Part shown: positions 36,741 through 49,200 of the stretch, piece by piece
Layout of the letters: each line of letters begins with the position of its first letter
How positions within the stretch are numbered: position 1 is the first letter of the stretch
Source of the DNA: Oryzias latipes
Lineage: Eukaryota > Chordata > Actinopteri > Beloniformes > Adrianichthyidae
Direction: 5' to 3'
Length of the DNA: 64,000 bases
Assembly: GCF_002234675.1 (NCBI RefSeq)
Contig: NC_019868.2
Span: 6,294,433 to 6,358,432, forward strand
Program-made: the position numbers and the translations under genes
Notes under the pieces: generated by a model
Seen by the model: the letters and a program-made list of their open reading frames with translations, nothing else
What the model was told of the DNA's origin: nothing
The model's database searches: none

Positions 36741-37604
36741 ATGTCCACCCTAAGGTTAGTTACTTGGAATGTGCACAGAGCTGGAACCAGAGAGAAGAGA
36801 CTGAAAATAATGACCAAATTAAAAGATTTCCAAACTGATTTTGCGTTTCTTCAAGAAACTCATATGTCTAGTTCATCAGTGAATATTCTCGCCACAGCAG
36901 ACTTCTCGAACGTATATTCAGCTTGTTATAATTCTAGACAGAGAGGAGTAGCAATTCTGATAAAAAAGGAAGTTAAATTCACGGAAGCCAACAAAGTCAT
37001 AGATCCAGAAGGAAGATTTATAATAGTCACTCTCTCCACTCAGAAAAAGGAACTATGTTTAGCTACTGTGTACGCCCCCAATGTAGATGACCCTTCATTC
37101 TTTCATTCCTTCTTCTCTGCGCTATCTGAGCATACAGAAAAACCGCTAATCATTGCAGGTGACCTCAACACGTGTTTAGATCCAGAGATGGATAGGCTAA
37201 ATAACACAGGAAATCTTACAACCGGGCAGTCCACAAACACTGTTAAACAGTACATGGAGGATTTTGGTCTTTGTGATATTTGGCGATCATTCCACCCCAC
37301 AAAGAGAACTTATACCTTTTTTTCCACAGTTCATCAATCATACTCCAGGCTAGATTATTTCTTGGTCAAGAGTTCTTTGTTGAGCATAGCTACTGAAGCA
37401 CAGATCCACCCCATTACTATCAGCGACCACGCACCAGCTTCCCTGGCTCTAAAAAACAAAACATCACCATCTTCAGTAAGGAGCTGGAGGTTCAATACAT
37501 CGTTGCTAAGAGACCCTAACTTTATCGACTATTTTGCTAAAGAATGGTCCTCATATTTACAAAACAATGACAACTCAGGAATTTCCTCATGCCTTTTATG
37601 GTAA
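36741..37604 (+). pseudogene. L1-type LINE endonuclease domain (ORF2 N-terminus)
   Basis: An open stretch of 287 codons with the landmarks of exonuclease-endonuclease-phosphatase proteins: TWNVHRAG (residues 8-15), LQETHM, YAPNVDD, GDLNTCLDPEMDR, SRLDYFL and SDHAP (catalytic His of SDH). It ends at a TAA soon after the domain, where an intact element would run on into reverse transcriptase. The apparent start ATG follows an A/T-rich leader and may not be the original ORF2 start. Confidence 0.8.
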
Positions 37605-37834
37605 GCCGGGAAAGCAGTCATAAGAGGCAAAACAATCGCCTTCTCATCCCACAAAAAGAAAAGAAAACTCTAAACTTGTGGATTTAGAGCAAAAAATCAG
37701 ACTGTTAGAGGAAACCTACAGCAACTCTCCGGATGAACAAACTCTGCAACAAATAAAGAAAGTAAGAATCGAATTAAATTAAATAACTAATCAAAGAACA
37801 CAGTTCTTATTACAGAGACTACGCTTGGAGAGGT

Positions 37835-39002
37835 TTGATCACAGTAATAAATCTGGAAAATTTTTGGCAAATCAACTCAAAAGAAAAAAAGAAACTGACA
37901 ACTACTTCATCAGTAATAGACCTAACAGAAAACGCAACACATGATCTAGCCGCAAAAAACTCTGTTTTTAAAAACTTTTACCAATCCCTCTACTCATCCC
38001 AAATTGATCCTTCAGCCAATGACATTAATAGTTTTCTCAATAGCATAGATTTGCCTAGACCAACGGAGGAACAAATTACAACCCTGGAGTCCCCTTTTAC
38101 TAAAGAAGAGCTACATAAAGCATTAACCAACATGCCTAGTAAAAAAGCCCCAGGACCAGACGGCTACCAGCAGAATTTTTTAAAGAGTTTTGGCAAATTA
38201 AAACCCCATTTTTCTCAGAATGACAATAGAAATTAAGGAAAACAATTATCTACCTCCAAATATGAACTCTGCCAATATAGTTTTACTTCTGAAACCTGGG
38301 AAAGATCCCACATCACCATCCAGCTATCAACCCATGTCGCTGATTAATGCAGATCTTAAAATAATCTGCAAAGCCTTAGCAGGAAGGCTGGAGAAGGTAG
38401 TTCCCTCTCTAATACATCCTGACCAAACAGGCTTTATAAAGGGTAGACATTCATCTACCAACATGCGCAGTTTAATCAACCTCATAGATTATACAACTAT
38501 CAATAACCAAGAAGCAACCATTTTGTCACTGGACGCAGAAAAGGCATTTGATCGGGTCAACTTGAAATTTTTAATAGCCACCTTGAATAAATTTGGCTTT
38601 GGAAAATTGTTTATTAACTGTATTAAAATATTATATGCCTCTCCTAACGCTCGTGTCAGAACAAATGATCAAACATCTCCAAGCTTTAACTTACAAAGAG
38701 GAACCAGACAAGGCTGTCCACCATCTCCGTCTTTATTTGCACTATTTATTGAACCTCTAGCTGCTGCAATTAGGCAAAGTCGAGACATTGAAGGCATTCA
38801 AACCCAAAATCTAGAACACAAAATAAGTCTTAATGCAGATGATGTTTTACTATTTAGTCCAAATTCACAATCTTCCATCTACCAAATCATCTCCCTAATT
38901 AATACATTTTACTCAGTTTCGGAATACTCTATAAACTGGTCTAAAAGCACAATTCTGCCAATTAATTGCAATTATCTAAATCCATCACCTATTAAACTAT
39001 AA
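37835..39002 (+). pseudogene. L1-type LINE reverse transcriptase, frameshifted
   Basis: Two overlapping frames (37835-38236 and 38220-39002) cover the fingers and palm. The first has KKAPGPDGY. The second has LLKPGKDP, LDAEKAFDRVN, QRGTRQGCPPSPSLF and ALNADDVLLF-like sequence. The active-site box reads NADD rather than Y/FADD (ADD near 38838), and a frameshift lies at about 38220-38236. Both point to an inactive copy. Confidence 0.78.
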
Positions 39003-39640
39003 ACCGGCAACATAAAGTACTTAGATATAAATGTTTTTTCATGGCTTTCTGATCTATTCAAGCTAAACCACACCCAACTGCTTAAAACAACTGAGGCTGA
39101 TCTCACTAGATGGAAAACTCTACCCATTTCCTAGGGAGAGTTGCAACCATAAAAATGACGATTTTTTCCCAAAATTAACTACCTGTTTTCAATGATTCCT
39201 TCCAAACCTCCAACTACTTGGTCCAAATCATCAGACTCATTCATTTCCCAATTCCTTTGGGAAGGTAAACCACCGAGGATCAGTGTGAAAACTATTAAAA
39301 AAACAAAAAAGATAGAGTACTACTACTCCGCGAACAGATTGGTTTATGTCCAAAAATGGCTTAATCCTGGTGTGTTAGATAAATCTTGGCTAGATATAGA
39401 GCATAATCTCTGTGATAACCTAGATATTTCTAATTTACCTTTATTCAGTTCTAAAATTAAACAACACAAATGCTTCAGAAGTTTCAACATCAGCTCATCT
39501 CTAACAGCCAGGTGGGATTTTCTTAAAAAAAAGAACCTCACATTATTTCCATGCCGACTCACCCCCATTTGGAATAACCCTGACATTTTAATTAGCAAAA
39601 ACATGATTCACTTTGCTTCATGGAAGAACAAAGGAATCCA

Positions 39641-42600
39641 TCCATCCATCCATCCATCTGGCTGTCGTTTTCCGGGATATTTCCCCCTGTTCAAAGCTGA
39701 GGTCGAATTCTTTCAGCTCATTTGAACTGCAGATTACCAAGGTTGGATCTGACTCTCCGTTTTATTGCATTTTAATTTACTGACCTCCTGGCCCTGCACG
39801 GGTATTTTTAGATGAGTTTGCCGAGTTTTTATCAGGTATTATAAATTTTAACTCTGTACTCATAATGGGTGATTTTAATATCCACATTGATGACTCTTCC
39901 TGTGCCTCTGCCTCAGAATTATTATTTATGTCATGTGCGGGAGGCTCGAGAGCCGGTAGGACCCAGACGCAGAGGCGGGAAGCAAACGGGTTCAGGGCTA
40001 GAGGGTTTAATTATAACAAAAGGGGCTGCAGAGCAGGATGACAACAACAAAACAAAAACTCACTGTGGCGTGGCGAGGCATGAAACATGGAAACATGAGT
40101 GTGGCAAAAACATGGAGACATGAACACCATGACAAAAGGTAATGGACCAGCACAGGAGGAAGGCAAAGACAAGACTTATATACAGACAGGGCAGACAAGA
40201 CACAGGTGGACACGATCAGGGCTGATGGGGACCAAAGGAAGTAAAACTCAAGAAAACAGACAAGACAGGAGACTTTCAAAATAAAACAGGAAACAGAAAC
40301 AAGACAGAACAAGGACCAAAAACAAGACAAGTTCAAATCATGACAATTTATAACTGAGTCTTTTAATTTGATTCAACATTTTTCTGTTTCCACCCATGAC
40401 AAAGGACACACTCTGGACCTAGTCTTCTCCCTAGGTCTAGATATTAAGCAGCTTAGAGTTAAAGACAGTCACATCAGTGATCACTGCTGGATTTTCTTTA
40501 GTTTGATTTCCCCCCGCCCATCTTTACCCACACCTGTTAGAATGCAGCGGAGGATTTTAAGTCAGAATGTATCAGATAGATTCACAGATCTGTTTGATGC
40601 AAACTCTTTTAATCATTTTAACGATGAAGATTCTTTTATGCATTCTTTTAATGGTCACTGTGAAACTATTTTAAACACAATTGCTCCTGTCAGACAGTGT
40701 CTCTTCCAAAAAGTAATTTCTTTGGATAAATGCTGAAATTCATTCCTTCAGAAGACTATGCCGAAAAATGGAACGTCTTTGGAAAACAACAAAACAGGCT
40801 GCATCTTAAAGAACTGATCTCCACCCTAAATGACATAAAACAAGCTAGGTCAACATTTTTCATAAACTTATTTCAATGAACAAAAGAAACCCCAAAACTC
40901 TTTTAATACCATAAACACTCTTACATCATCCTCCTCCTCTCAACTCCCCAATCTTTCATAATCTGATTGTGGCACTTTTCTCCAGAACTTCTCGGCTAGG
41001 ATTTCTGATGTTGGACATAACATCCCCTCCTTTAGTCGGTTCTCGGCCACCACCATCCCCTCAATTCTCACAGACTTGGTCTAATTTTTCTCCAGTCACA
41101 GTGGAGGACATCCATTCTCTGCTCAATAAGATCAAGCCCTCATCCTGCCCCCTCGATATAATTCCAACTCCCATTTTTCTCAAAGTGTTTGTGTGTATTG
41201 GTGCTGCCGTGGTTGACCTTATAAATCTCTCCTTGACGTGTGGATCTGTTCCTTCCTTTCTGAAGCATGCTATAATATATCCTGTACTTGAAAAACCTAA
41301 CTTGGACCACTCTGATCAAAATAATTTCCGTCCCATTTCAAAACTTCCTTTTATTGCTAAGATCTTGGAGAAGGTTGTAGCAGAGCAACTAAGATCATTC
41401 TTAGAACAAAACAATATTTGTGACGTTTTCCAATCTGGCTTTAAAAAGAACCACTCAACTGAAACAGCTCTTTTAAAAGTTTCCAATAATGTGCTCATGG
41501 CGACAGATTCTGGTCAATACACCCTTCTCGTTCTTTTAGACTTAAAATCTGAGTTTGATACTGTAAACTATGAAATCATGCTCAAATGTCTTCATAACGA
41601 TGTCGGTTTATCTGGTTCTGTCCTGTGGCGTACCTTAAGGTTCTGTATTGGGACCCATTCTATTCACTCTCTACATGATTCCCCTTGGGAGACTTATCAG
41701 CAAATTTTCGAACATTTCTTATCATCTTTACGCTGATGACATTCAACTTTATTGCTCCTTTGGAAAAAATAATTACACAATTCTATCAAATCTATTAGAC
41801 TGCTTGGCCAGCATCAGAGTTTGGTCAAATGACAATCATTTACTCCTGAACCCTAACAAGACAGAGACAATAATTTTTGCTCCTGATGACAAAATTCCCC
41901 CCATCAAAAGACACCTTGGTTCACTGAGCTCTTCTGTCCAGCCCAGTCTCAGGAATCTTTGTGTCTGGTTTGATAAAGCTATGTCTCTAGACTCTCATTC
42001 GAAGGGCTTGGTCAAAAACTGTTTTTACCACCTGAGGAATGTGGCTAAACTGAAGACGATATCAACCATATCTGACCTTGAGTCGATCATCCATGCTTTT
42101 ATCTCCTCTCGTTTAGACTATTGTAATTCTCTTTTTACTTGTTTTAACAAAAAGTCTCTTAAACGTCTCCAACTGGTCCACAACTCTGATGCAAGGCTTT
42201 TGACTGGAACCAAGAAGCGCACTCATACAAACCCTCTGCTTTTATATCTACATTGGCTTCCTGTTAAATTTAGAATAGATTTTAAGATTTTTATTTTAGT
42301 TTTTAGAGCCCTGCACGGACAAACCCCGATCTATATATCTGACCTTTTAACTCCCTACACTCCTGCACGTTCTTTGAGGTCCACTGATAAAAATCTTTTA
42401 TGTGTTCCAAAAACTCATTTTAAAACTAGAGGAGACCTCGCCTTTCAGGCAGTCGCTCCCCGACTTTGGAATGACCTCCCCCTGTCTCTGTGCCAGATTG
42501 ACTCAGTCGAGTGTTTTAAAGCTCAAGTTAATACTTTTTTATTTAGGAGAGATTTTAGCTGACTTTTACTTGTGTTCACTTTTGCCTGTTTGTTTGTTTA

Positions 42601-42736
42601 TATGCCTGTGTGCGTTTTATTGGGTATCCCTAATGATTTTATATTGTTTTAACATTGTGAAGCACTTTGTGAGTCGCTTTCTTTGAAAAGTGCTATATAA
42701 ATAAAGATTACTTACTTACTAAAGATTACTTACTTA
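39641..42736 (+). mobile_element. L2-type LINE inserted in the L1-type LINE
   Basis: The 5' part is truncated within the endonuclease (VLIMGDFNIHIDDSS near 39860). After a solo LTR it resumes (THDKGHTLDLVFSLG, DSHISDHCWIFF). The reverse transcriptase frame 40969-41736 has NNFRPISKLPFIAKILEKVV and FQSGFKKNHSTETALLKVSN, and the frame 41648-42562 has GPILFTLYMIPLG, LYADDIQLY and the C-terminal RLDYCNSLF and WNDLPLSLC motifs. Between them the segment joining FDTVNY...VLW to GPILF is missing, with a frame change near 41640. The 3' end is GTGCTATATAAATAAAGATT and an ATTACTTACTTAC tail repeated twice. Inactive. Confidence 0.8.
39929..40345 (-). mobile_element. Solo LTR of a Gypsy-type element inside the L2-type LINE
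   Basis: Ends TGTCATG and CATGACA, flanked by ATTTA on both sides (39924-39928 and 40346-40350): a perfect 5-bp target duplication. It is 417 bp and interrupts the L2 endonuclease reading frame. On the minus strand it has TATATAAG (around 40178-40186) followed by an AATTAAACC poly(A)-like site, so it is read as minus-oriented. No internal domain remains. Confidence 0.82.
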
Positions 42737-43840
42737 CATCAGTTTCAGCATATAATTCAGAATAGAACATTTATGTCCCTCCCAACGTTATCCTCAGTCT
42801 ATGAGATTAGTAAAAACAAATTTCTACAATATCAGCAACTTAAATCAACTATAAGCACTAAATATTGCTTGACCCAAATAGACCTAGACCTTCCCCTTAC
42901 AGTAACACATTGCATTGACCTTAAAAATCCAAAACTCACTTCCAAAATTTACAAGTTGATATCTAACATAGATGATGCAATTTACTTACCCATGACAAAA
43001 TGGGAGTCTGAGCTATCATTGAATTCTAGTGATCAATTTTGGCTACAGATCTGTTTGAATGCCTTTAATATGACCAAAAGTCCTAATCTACAACTTATCC
43101 AATAAAAGATTCTCCACAGAATTCACTACACCGGACAGAGGTTATTTAAAATGGGTCTCGATCAGTCTGCTATATGCACACAGTGCACAGGTAACAACAT
43201 AGAAGACTATTTGCACGCCCTGTGGTTCTGTTCCCCTGTCCAATCATTCTGGCGTAAGGTCTGTGAGGAACTATCAATCTGGTTTAATCATAAGATTCCT
43301 GCATGCCCCAAATTCTGCCTACTAGGTGACCTGAAAATCAACATAGAATCTAACAAGGCTTATATGGTTCTCACCGCTGTATGTAGCAGTGCGACTGACC
43401 GGGAACAGCAGCCGGGTGCCGTGCTGGGTGGCTGGTCGCCGTGGCGGGGGCTGGACTTGGGGTTCTGGGGCCTGGGACGGCTGCCCACGGCCAGTGTTTC
43501 GCCCGCGGCCGTTTTTTTGGCACTTGGCCTGGGCCCCCGGGGGTCGGTGATAAATCCTTGCCAGGTGTTAAGGGGTTCCCTTGTTTTGTTTTGTTTTTAT
43601 TTATTTTTTAAATTTCATTTTATTTCTTTTATTATTATTATTATTCATTCATTTATTTATTTTTATCTATTTTTGGTTGCCCATTTATTTATTTTCTTTT
43701 AAAGTTATATAACCTCTTTTTGTAATAGTAAGACCTGTCCAACACAAAATGCCTTCAGCTCTTATCTGTCTGCTAAGTTGTCTAACAGAACAAGTTAAAA
43801 AAATAAAATAAAATAAAAACTTGATCTATTAAGATGTTTT

Positions 43841-44017
43841 TGATTGGAGTAGCTTTTGATTTCTGTGAATATGACATCATAATGCAGCAAATTCAACAAA
43901 TGAACATCTTCAATTATTTAGAATCTATCAAATCTACAAAAGTTAAACAATCTCCAGACTTTTTATTAGAACACCAAAATTAGAAGCACTACTTTATCTT
44001 TGCCGAGGGGGTGAAAT
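43841..44017. other. Short spacer
   Basis: No feature was recognised between the L1 tail and the next element. Confidence 0.4.
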
Positions 44018-45556
44018 TACCGTAATTTTCGGACTATAAGACGCTACTTATTACCTGCACTTACAGCCCTGCGGCTTATTCAGTGACGCGGCTAATTTAT
44101 GGATTTAATTGGCGGCCGGCATTTACGTACTTTCGGACTCAGTGAATGGTTTGAATTTTTATCTAACACCAAGCACAAGTCATTTGTTTTTCAACACACC
44201 TCTAAGCAGCCAAACAGCATGGACCTCACTTCAGGTCTTAGACACTTCAGTCATGGTTCAACAAAACGAAACACGCATGCCCAGCCGCATCCCAGAATCC
44301 TTTGGTGCCATTAGACCCAACGTGCACGTGATCGCCGCTACAATATGATGAAGCTTTCAAGTTAAAAGCAATCGTTAAAAGCAGCGTAAAAAAATTCACC
44401 ATCACCAACGGGTTTGGAAAAGCCGGTTAGCTGCGTGGCGGAGAGAACAGCGCATGGAGTGAATTTACCTCTGAGTCATAGTGACTCGGCTGGCTGCACG
44501 TAAATATGTGGGAATAACATCAGCCTTTATTTTGTCGGGACACGACTGGAAACACAAATTGACGTGGTCGTTTTAATGGTTTCTAAGGACTGAGCGGAAT
44601 TTTGCATTGAAAAACTCACAGCCTCCGTGTGAGCTGGAGACATGTCCTGCTGCTCGTTCACATAGAGCTGCGGGGCCGATGGCAGTCTGATGGCTCCCAC
44701 ACGTAACAACGCATCCGCCCCTCATCCACAATACTTACAGTATTAAATCCGATTGCTCTGCACAGACACGATTTGCTCCTCCCTGCAGCCGCCCTGGCCA
44801 GAGGTGTCGGAGAAGATAGGAAGGGGAGCGCGCGGGGAGAGCGCGGAGCGCAGAGAGGTGTCCGCGGAGCAACAGTGTTTGTTGTAAAGGGAAACTCCTG
44901 ACGCACGCGCCGCGCTGAGGCGCTGGTATCGCGCTGAGGCGCGCTTTTCAGTCGCCGCTGCATTATTTTACCGGTGTGTTTTTTAACCAGCCCTGTTACT
45001 CCCATAACGCTGCCGCGACACAAGCGGAAGGAGAGTTTTACCCGTTCACCCCTCCATCCTCTGCTGCTACTTGCTCATTCTTAAACACATACAACAGTGT
45101 GGCGAGCCCGGCGTTGGCCCCACCTTTAGCCCCTAAGACTCATGGGAAATGGGGAATCGCGGATGTAAATTTCCTCATCATAACTGAGGGATGTAATGTT
45201 GATTATATGGTTACTGTTTGTAATTTTATGTATGATACCTAGATTGTCAATAAGTTAAAAAAAAATTAAATAAATAAATAAATAAAAAAACCATAACTGA
45301 GGAACTTGTGAACAGAATACAGGTCCATGCTGTTTGGCAGATGTGGGTATAGTCACTTACATGAGCCTGAGGCAAGGCTGACTCCTCCCACAGTGTGCCA
45401 ATGCATCACACTCACTCTGGGTGGTTCACCATACTGCCTTCTATATGCGGCTTGTACTCTGACACGGCTTGTATATGTTCAAAAGTTGTTAAATACGTGA
45501 AAATGGGTGGGTGCGGCTTGTAATTGGGTGCGCTTTGTAGTTCGGAATTTACGGTA
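44018..45556. mobile_element. Inverted-repeat-ended element carrying a CpG-rich core
   Basis: The left end TACCGTAATTTTCGGACTA and the right end, reversed, TACCGTAAATTCCGAACTA match over about 19 bp. The interior is unlike its surroundings: 44600-45010 is rich in G, C and CpG (GAGGCGCGC, GCGCGCCGC-type runs). No transposase frame was recognised. It is 1.54 kb long. The type of repeat is common in fish genomes; I do not assign a superfamily. Confidence 0.6.
45190..45291 (+). mobile_element. Short retrotransposed tail with 11-bp TSD
   Basis: CATAACTGAGG occurs at 45179-45189 and again at 45292-45302, flanking 102 bp that end in A-rich AAAT repeats (45256-45290). The arrangement is that of a severely 5'-truncated LINE-type insertion. 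It lies inside the element at 44018-45556. Confidence 0.65.
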
Positions 45557-46123
45557 CTTAACAACCCAAAATGTGACTGAGGAACACAAGTTTAAAATCT
45601 ATTTTACCAACTGAATGATGGTCTGATGGAAGTTGTTCAATAATTTTCTTTCACAACTTTTGTACTTGCTCCTAACTATTTCTACTTAGTCAAGGGATTC
45701 TGTTGTAGCCCTTTCAGTCACGATCAGATTAAATGCCAGGTTGTCAGTGTTACAGTTTGCTATAGTTGTATATGCAAACAATTTAAAGTGGTTTGTGAGA
45801 GCTGTAAACAAAGCTGTGAGTGGGTGGGGAATAAGCTGAACCTTTTTCTTGGTTTGAAACAAAAAAATAATTTTATTCAATTTATTAAATGTCAGAAATG
45901 GTACATTTTCCAATGTGCTCCACCTTATTTGATCATTATAAAACTGTTATGATCAAGATTTGTTTTCATAGACGTGTTAATAAATTAACTTTACAGAATG
46001 TTCCAGAATGTCTTTGATTTTCCAGTTATTTTTTAAACCGAGCAAGATAAAAAGATTGCCTAAAATGCATAAATGCTACCAAATAGAATTAAAAAATAAG
46101 ATGATTTTCTTTGTCAAATATGC
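45557..46123. other. Spacer upstream of NITR gene D
   Basis: AT-rich; no gene or repeat recognised. Confidence 0.4.
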
Positions 46124-46155
46124 AGGAAGTCCATTTAATGTACTTCAGCCAATCA
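46124..46155 (+). promoter_or_regulatory. NITR gene D promoter module: AGGAAGT + CCAATCA
   Basis: AGGAAGT starts at 46124 and CCAATCA at 46149, 25 bp apart, with the CCAAT box 101 bp before the ATG at 46250. ATTTCC follows the CCAAT box as in genes C and E, and GCTCTTTGAGTG follows about 50 bp later as in gene C. Confidence 0.78.
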
Positions 46156-46249
46156 CCATCATTTCCCCTTCGAAATGTTTCATCAAGAGTGAGTAGAAAG
46201 GCTCTTTGAGTGAGATATCATTTGTGCAAGTGAAGGTTTTTGTGTCACA

Positions 46250-49200
46250 ATGCAAGGAGGACAGATCACTTTCATTCTTCTCTGTGCATTATGTAAGTGT
46301 TCTTGACATACTCTATGCTGTGATGTATGAACGTTAAGTTTTGCTACACAGTTATGAAAATGGGTAAAATGTAATTATTTTCAAGTGTGTAATTATTTGC
46401 CTGTGTTTTTCAGCAGTCACTCAATCCCTTGCACCGGAACTGGTCCACATGATTGAGGCTGAAACTGGCAGTAATGTGACTTTGAAATGCTCAGCCTCTG
46501 GAACTGACCAACAGTTGTTCTTTTGGCATAAACTTCAGTTTGGGTATATGATTCAAAGTGTGGCAACAGGCAACATGGCAAACATAGCACTAAAAAAAAA
46601 TGTTGAACGCTCAAGATTTAATGTCACAAAAGTGGGGGATGTGTATTCTCTTTTTATAAGAAATGTCAGCAAAGAAGATGAAGCAATGTACCTTTGTCAG
46701 GCAGGAGCATCCTACGCAGCAAAATTCACTAACAGCAGTCAGCTAGTTGTAAAAGGTAGTCTTTTTTGGTTTGTTTAGGATTTAAATGTAAAAAATTAAA
46801 CATCCAATAAGATGTGTTTTCTATGTGTTTTGGTTGAATCTTACAGGTCCCAAAAAGAAACAAAAATTTGTTAAACAGAGTCCCGACGTGGAGCTGGTTC
46901 TGCTGGGAAACACAGTGAACCTGCAGTGTTCGGTCCTGTTAAACACCAGAGAAAGCTCAGATGAGTGTTCAGATGACCACAGAGTTTTCTGGTACAAAGC
47001 TGGATCAGAAAAACATGCAGACAATATCTATATAACCAATTCAGGCTGTGATGTTCAAAAAGAAAGGAGATGTGTCTACAATCTGCCCAAAGTCGTGAAG
47101 AATTCTTCGGATTCCGGCGTTTACTATTGTGCTGTGCTCTCACGTGGAGAAATCCTGTTTGGTAACGGAACTGAAGTCCTGATAAGTAAGTTTTTTTACA
47201 CCCTTAATTCAATTTGTTATATTTTAACACAGCAATACAGAAAATAAATGCTATTTTGTCTCAGTCGAGACCATATGTTTGATCAAAACTTGTTGATGTA
47301 TCATTATATATATTAAAAATACATGAAATTACTTCTTTTGCTGAAAAACTTTTTTTACAGTCTGCTAAGCATTAGAAAAAGTAAACTCAGAATTGACACA
47401 TAAACTAGGTTGTAACTTTAACACAAAAAAAACAGCACAGACTGCAAAATTAACCAATCTGTACATTATCAGATGGATTTTCATCACAGCAAGAAATAAA
47501 AAAAGATTTTATTTAAAAATGGTTCGAGAAATTAAATAATTTGTTTAGAGAATAGGGATCATAATTTGTGGTTGATGATACAATTTACAGTCGACATTGG
47601 TTAATTTTGAACGATCCGATTCACTGACCTAAACCCGATCTAGGACATCTTTATCCAAAACTTCAAATGTTCAAATGTGTGTGACTCAGAGAAAAACACC
47701 TGGTACTGAACAGTGCAACTGAAATTTTAAATTTTCCTCGTATTTCTTTAAGATAATCAAGTGTAAATTAAGTATGTGTTCAAACAAAACAAGTAAACAA
47801 GAATGAATGTCAAATCCATTCACATCTTAGTTTCATAAACTTTAACCCACTGTTGTTTTTTCATATCCAAATAATCCGAAGGGAACATTCTTAGAACATT
47901 CTAGCACACTGGATGGTCACATGTCTTTGCTAAATTCAAAGTGTTTCCACACATTAGACTGGAATGATGGACTGATCAGTTTCTGCTGACATCTCATCTG
48001 TGTTGTCCGCTGTAATGCCTCAATCCAAATGGTATTTTGTAATACATTGTATTTATTTTATTTTTTTAATTATTTATTTCATTTTGAAACAAAATTTTAG
48101 TGGGTTAGGTTGATTTGATTTAATTCAATTACCAACTTGCTTCAGACAGAACAATCCGGGTTGGAATATAAATTGATTTACAGATTTATCATTATTCGCT
48201 ATTAGACAACTATTTAGTGATATTATGGCAAAAACAACGAGCACATACTGAGCAACAATTCCTTCTTTCCTAAACATCCAGACACAAAATCCGTCCCATG
48301 TTTTCGCAGCAGAATTAAAACATTCAGTGGGTCGGTTGTTCAGACAATTAGAGATATGAATTGCAGCTGAACGGATAAGCCACCTCCAACAGCATATGAC
48401 GTTCACAGATGATTGCATTTGTTAAGTGTATGCTCAGTCACTCAAATATGTGCTCTGTAAATGTAAAGTGGATCAATGTTTCAATAACTGTGTTTATTTT
48501 ATGACTCCAGAAAAAGAACTCTGCCCGTATGTCATCATATTGGGGTTGACCTGCAGTTTACTTGTGACTTTCTCTTTGATTCTTATAAGAAGAAAGCAAA
48601 CCCAAGTTTGTGACCAGTGCAAAGGTATGTTCAAATTTGATTGATATTTAGTAAATCGATGCACCCCAAAGAAACATTTTGGAGAAGCTCCTAGTTCTAG
48701 TCTGAAAAGAAGCCATTATTTAATGTTAATACTGCTGAAATTAAATCTAAATGTTCTGAAAACAAAACTGCACTTGCTCACATCCTCAGATTTTCTCTAA
48801 AGCTCTTTTAAAAAATTTAATATTGTGTGAAACAGTAAAAGTAGTCGTAGTAAAATGCATGTCCATTTGGTATTACTCAGATGTAACATATAATGTACCC
48901 AGCAGTTTGCTCAGACACACAGAGGTAAGAGACAAATACATCAGTAAAGCACAAGGGGGCATGAAATAACACAAATCTCAAGATTTGGGTAGGGTATGAC
49001 TTCAGTTCAATTTATTTCTATATATCTTTCTTTGTTTTTATTTTTCATTAGGGGTTTTCACTGTTATTACCCACTGTCTCAAATGTTAAACACACATTTA
49101 TGACATGATATAATTGTATTTATAAAATACAAAATGTAGATAAAAGGTAACACTATTAGCAAAACTTTTCCCGCCAGAAGTGTTTTTGAGATTTCATGGA

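Larger units (their letters stand above)
36451..43840 (+). mobile_element. L1-type LINE, broken and split by an L2-type LINE
   Basis: A T/C-rich leader precedes an apurinic endonuclease domain (36741-37604), reverse transcriptase pieces (37835-39002), a further ORF2 stretch (39192 to about 39640) and, after an interruption, the C-terminal part (about 42737-43390) with CTQC and WFC zinc-binding landmarks. A G/C-rich 3' UTR and a tail of TAAAA repeats to about 43820 follow. This order is that of an L1-clade non-LTR retrotransposon such as those known in fish. Stops and frameshifts disable it. The two halves match at HFASWKNKGI and IIQNRTFMSLP, which marks the insertion point of the inner LINE. 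Confidence 0.8.

Noticed and set aside
43151..43702. 183-codon open frame as an independent gene
   Set aside because: Its first half is the C-terminal part of the L1-type LINE and its second half translates the G/C-rich and T-rich 3' UTR.
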